This document shows, one piece after another, positions 19,526 through 22,189 of a stretch of 22,189 nucleotides of DNA. Origin of the DNA: Phoronis ovalis (lineage: Eukaryota; Phoronida; Phoronidae). The stretch spans positions 4,551 through 26,739 of the forward strand of contig JAOXYB010016965.1 of assembly GCA_028565635.1 (NCBI GenBank). Direction: 5' to 3'. Positions within the stretch are counted from its first letter, which is position 1; every line of letters begins with the position of its first letter. The translations under genes and the position numbers were made by a program. The notes under the pieces are model-generated. The model saw nothing but the letters and a program-made list of their open reading frames with translations, was not told where the DNA came from and did not search any database.

Positions 19526-21662
19526 ATTCCTTTTGCATACAAATTTGATAAAATGGTGTTGGTAAAAATTATCATAAATTCCATCTTTTTGAATTTTATT
19601 AACTATTGACAAGGTAATGCCATATACTGCATCCTATATCTCTCGGGGATTTTTGTTGGAAAAATAATGTTTTTCCGTGTCTGTCACCACATGTAAATCT
19701 TAAATTTATATACCAGTAAGTGCACATAACATAAAATAGAATTATATAACAATCCAGTAATTATATAACTGGATCAGAGTGTTTAATTTTAAATATGTAT
19801 TATTGGAATATGATATAGCCCCTTGCATAATATATAAGTGATACAAAGTCTAAATGGATATAGTGTCTATAAAGCAATCAAGAAGAATGAAACTTTCTAG
19901 TGGTACATTTATCACAGAGAAAAGTATTTTAAAATGAAGCAAAGCCTTTTAATGTTAAACTGATACCTGAAAAATGTTGAAATACAAAACTTAGAAGGAA
20001 ATTAAACCTGATGATTCGATTTAAGGTGATCTATGGATTTAATTAAGGTGTAGGAATCCAAGTTTTATCATTCTATGTCAAAAATCAAGTATGATGCCTA
20101 ACAAGATTACCTGAAAAATTATTATACCTTCACTAAATTAATAATAAATAACAGTAATTAATATAAATGTCTAGTTACCTTGATATCCTATTCGAAATGC
20201 TTAATGCCAGCATGGACAAGTTGAACTGTTATTAGAAATACAAAAATACAAATCATATCTTTTTGATTATCTAGTAAAATTTATACTTAAATAAACATGC
20301 TCATTTCTCCCCCTAAATCCACAGCACAACCATGTATTGCAGGAGCATGTGCAATCTGCTTTGTCTAAACTTGATGTTTGAAAAATCACAATTAACTTCA
20401 GTCCCATATACAAAACAAAGCATACTCATCACAAACAAAAAAATTCCTCTTCAGCCACTATTTTCGTTATTTTGTAATTAAATTATGCATATGACAGACT
20501 GGAACTACATGTAATGGGCCTGTCCACTGGATAACAAAAAGTTTATAACTATACTTAAAATTCAAGAATAATTGTCCATGCACAATTAGCTAGGTCAACC
20601 TAATATCTGTGATGAAACCTTTTATCTCTCTGCCTAATTGGTTAGTTTTACAGTTGTCAGCTTTTTTATTGGTTACTTTTTGTTTATCTAAAGCAGGTGT
20701 AAGACAAACTTGAAAGAATTTTTTGGTAAAAAATATAATTAAAGGGATATCAAATCATCTGCCGAAAAGTCATTAGTAAGCTCAATATTCATAAAAAAAA
20801 TTAAAAAAGAATGAAAACTTTGGTATGTTTAGCTGGTTTATGAACAAAGGCTATTGGGTTTAGGAGTTTTCATGTAAATGATTTACAAAATATGTTAAAA
20901 TATTATTAATTTAGCACAATTATTAAGAAGGGAGGTAATCATTTACTAAAAAACTAATAGTAGCATTCAAGAACAAGTCTAATTAGACAGCTTGAGGACT
21001 ACAATATGACAAATCTATCAAAATAATTGCGAAATTATAATTTTAATTACATGTTTCTAAAATTCTTGTGTGCCAGTGAAACATAAGGGGATTTGTGGCT
21101 AGAATTTGCACATTGTTTAAAACCACATTTGATTAATCCCTGCAAAGTTACTACTTAATGCACAACTTTCCCCAAGTTTTGGACTTTGAATCACCATAAC
21201 AGAAATAAATTGTTACTTTTTATTTAAATTGTTACAAATTTATTCATAAAATGGCAGTAGATTGTAACAATAGAATATTGCTGACCTTGACTGCTACTTG
21301 AATCCCCCTAGTGGCAAAATGCATAAGCTTGAAATAATCCTACTTCAAGTTTAATTGTCATTCAGCTTTTGTGATTTGTGAATTTAAGATATTCTTATAG
21401 GGAATAATTAACAAAATTCACTTTTATGCAAAGTTTAACAATCTGCAACTCAAATATAGTTTAAACCTGTAACATCAGACATATTCCAAGGTTATGTATG
21501 ACACTGGACACTATAATAAGTTTCAGCAAGAAAAGTACATGTACCAGTCGATCCAAATTTAATACTTTAATTTTAATTGTCAGAAGCTCATAAATTTACA
21601 TATTTCAATAAACACCTGCCAGTATAATATAATACATAATTCATATTAAACAGAAATTAAAA
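19526..21662. other. AT-rich stretch without recognisable genes
   Basis: I see no gene. Two TTAAGGTG motifs (20021-20028, 20043-20050) and a CTCF-like motif at 21301-21314 are the only items of note. The perfect palindrome GTACATGTAC lies at 21535-21544. Confidence 0.7.
21301..21314 (-). promoter_or_regulatory. partial CTCF-like motif
   Basis: The minus strand reads CCACTAGGGGGATT. The first 11 positions match CCASYAGRKGGCRS exactly; the last three do not. It faces the two plus-strand CTCF-like motifs near 9.9 kb. Confidence 0.2.
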
Positions 21663-21908
21663 ATGACTTTTATCATGTACTCCAAAAAAGGCGAGTCTAT
21701 AATTTGGAAAACATCTGGATTTTTAAACACCAGAAATGCCACTTCAAATGTTCAGGAAAAAATGAAACCTGCATGTGGTCTTAACACCCTTTGTTCTTTT
21801 TGGGTTAGGCAGATGCTTGATGTCAGTGAAGATGTGGGAGTTATGTCAGAAGAAACCAAAGTTTTTTTGTATCAACATGATGTATGTTCCCTCGAAACAT
21901 CTGTTTAA
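21663..21908 (+). CDS. weak hypothetical frame, possibly holding a terminal exon
   Basis: This 81-codon frame is the most coding-like in the window, though I do not recognise the protein. Its amino-acid use is more even than that of the AT-driven frames elsewhere, particularly in the second half. A strong acceptor-like run (CCCTTTGTTCTTTTTGGGTTAG, pyrimidine-rich, ending 21808) splits the frame, so the real unit, if any, may be a 100-nt terminal exon at 21809-21908. That exon would encode about 32 residues beginning QMLDVSEDVG and ending LETSV. The ending fits a class I PDZ-binding terminus (S/T-x-V). An AATAAA follows at 22066-22071, but that hexamer is common here. A second plus-strand frame (21775-21960) overlaps in another phase, and a minus-strand frame is also open, so the coding phase is not settled. 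A pseudogene or chance are both possible. Confidence 0.15.
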   Translation: MTFIMYSKKGESIIWKTSGFLNTRNATSNVQEKMKPACGLNTLCSFWVRQMLDVSEDVGVMSEETKVFLYQHDVCSLETSV

Positions 21909-21960
21909 TGTTTGTCTGCCTGTTGAAGATGTACCTTTGTGCATGTACGGGAAAGCATGA

Positions 21961-22189
21961 CTTTTTATAATTATAAATTAATTAATTTGCTTGACAAAGT
22001 TTAATTTTTCATTGATTCTCACACTCTTCCAGTTTCATAATTCATCACACAACTTGCTGACAAGAAATAAAAATTCTCACTTCCTATTTAAGGTGACAGC
22101 AAAGTTCATTACACATTTTTTATGCATTCTTTATGCATCTATATCTTCCTCTGTTGTACTGTCAAAACCCGGGAGTCTGACTCAAATCA
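21961..22189. other. window edge without recognisable genes
   Basis: AT-rich DNA. One plus-strand phase is open without ATG from 21982 to the window end (about 69 codons), Phe/Leu/Ser-rich and unrecognised. It could only be judged with sequence beyond the edge. TTTAAGGTG recurs at 22087-22095. Confidence 0.6.

Noticed and set aside
1-22189. tRNA genes, tRNA-derived SINEs, CRISPR arrays, reverse-transcriptase or transposase remnants
   Set aside because: I looked for T-loop motifs of the GGTTCGAATCC type, regularly spaced repeats with unique spacers, and catalytic-motif frames. None was found, though highly decayed copies could be missed by eye.

Overview
This window looks like nuclear DNA of an animal, non-coding over nearly all of its length. 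It is very A+T-rich (about 70% by eye), CpG-poor apart from a few short blocks, and full of small repeats and hairpins. No open frame exceeds about 96 codons in any of the six frames. None of the short frames resembles a protein family I can name with confidence. I see no tRNA, rRNA, CRISPR, operon-like gene packing, ribosome-binding sites or bacterial terminators. The palindrome TACATGTA is over-used, and degenerate foldback elements are present. Both remind me of mollusc (bivalve) genomes, but that is a weak impression, not a diagnosis.

Layout. 1-731: plain AT-rich DNA with a two-copy 23-bp tandem repeat at its right edge. 732-1347: the clearest structure here, a foldback (MITE-like) element with inverted arms of about 190-230 bp. 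1348-3659: plain DNA with one good hairpin. 3660-3912: a CpG-retaining, palindrome-rich block. 3913-6299: strongly A-rich, featureless DNA. 6300-6480: a second CpG-retaining block with a short tandem repeat. 6481-8421: plain DNA with a hairpin and a CTCF-like motif. 8422-8959: an ancient direct duplication, two copies about 404 bp apart. 9760-10020: a GC-richer block with two CTCF-like motifs. 10205-10580: a CpG-retaining block followed by paired Rel/NF-kB-like sites around a CCAAT. 12384-12483: a 30-bp direct repeat. 13461-13508: three copies of a 16-mer. 14320-14452: a doubtful small MITE. 14630-14825: a CpG-retaining block. 16230-16680: a G10 run, a perfect 10-bp-arm hairpin, three TATAAATATGG copies and an exon-like stretch on the minus strand. 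19224-19468: a decayed minisatellite. 21663-21960: the most coding-like stretch, possibly a terminal exon.

The most economical reading is an intergenic or intronic stretch carrying decayed non-autonomous transposons and a few possible cis-regulatory blocks. No set of genes works together here. I did not find a convincing undescribed system. The best leads are the foldback element, the CpG-retaining palindrome block near 3.8 kb, the two exon-like stretches (16604-16671 minus, 21809-21908 plus) and the CTCF-like motifs.
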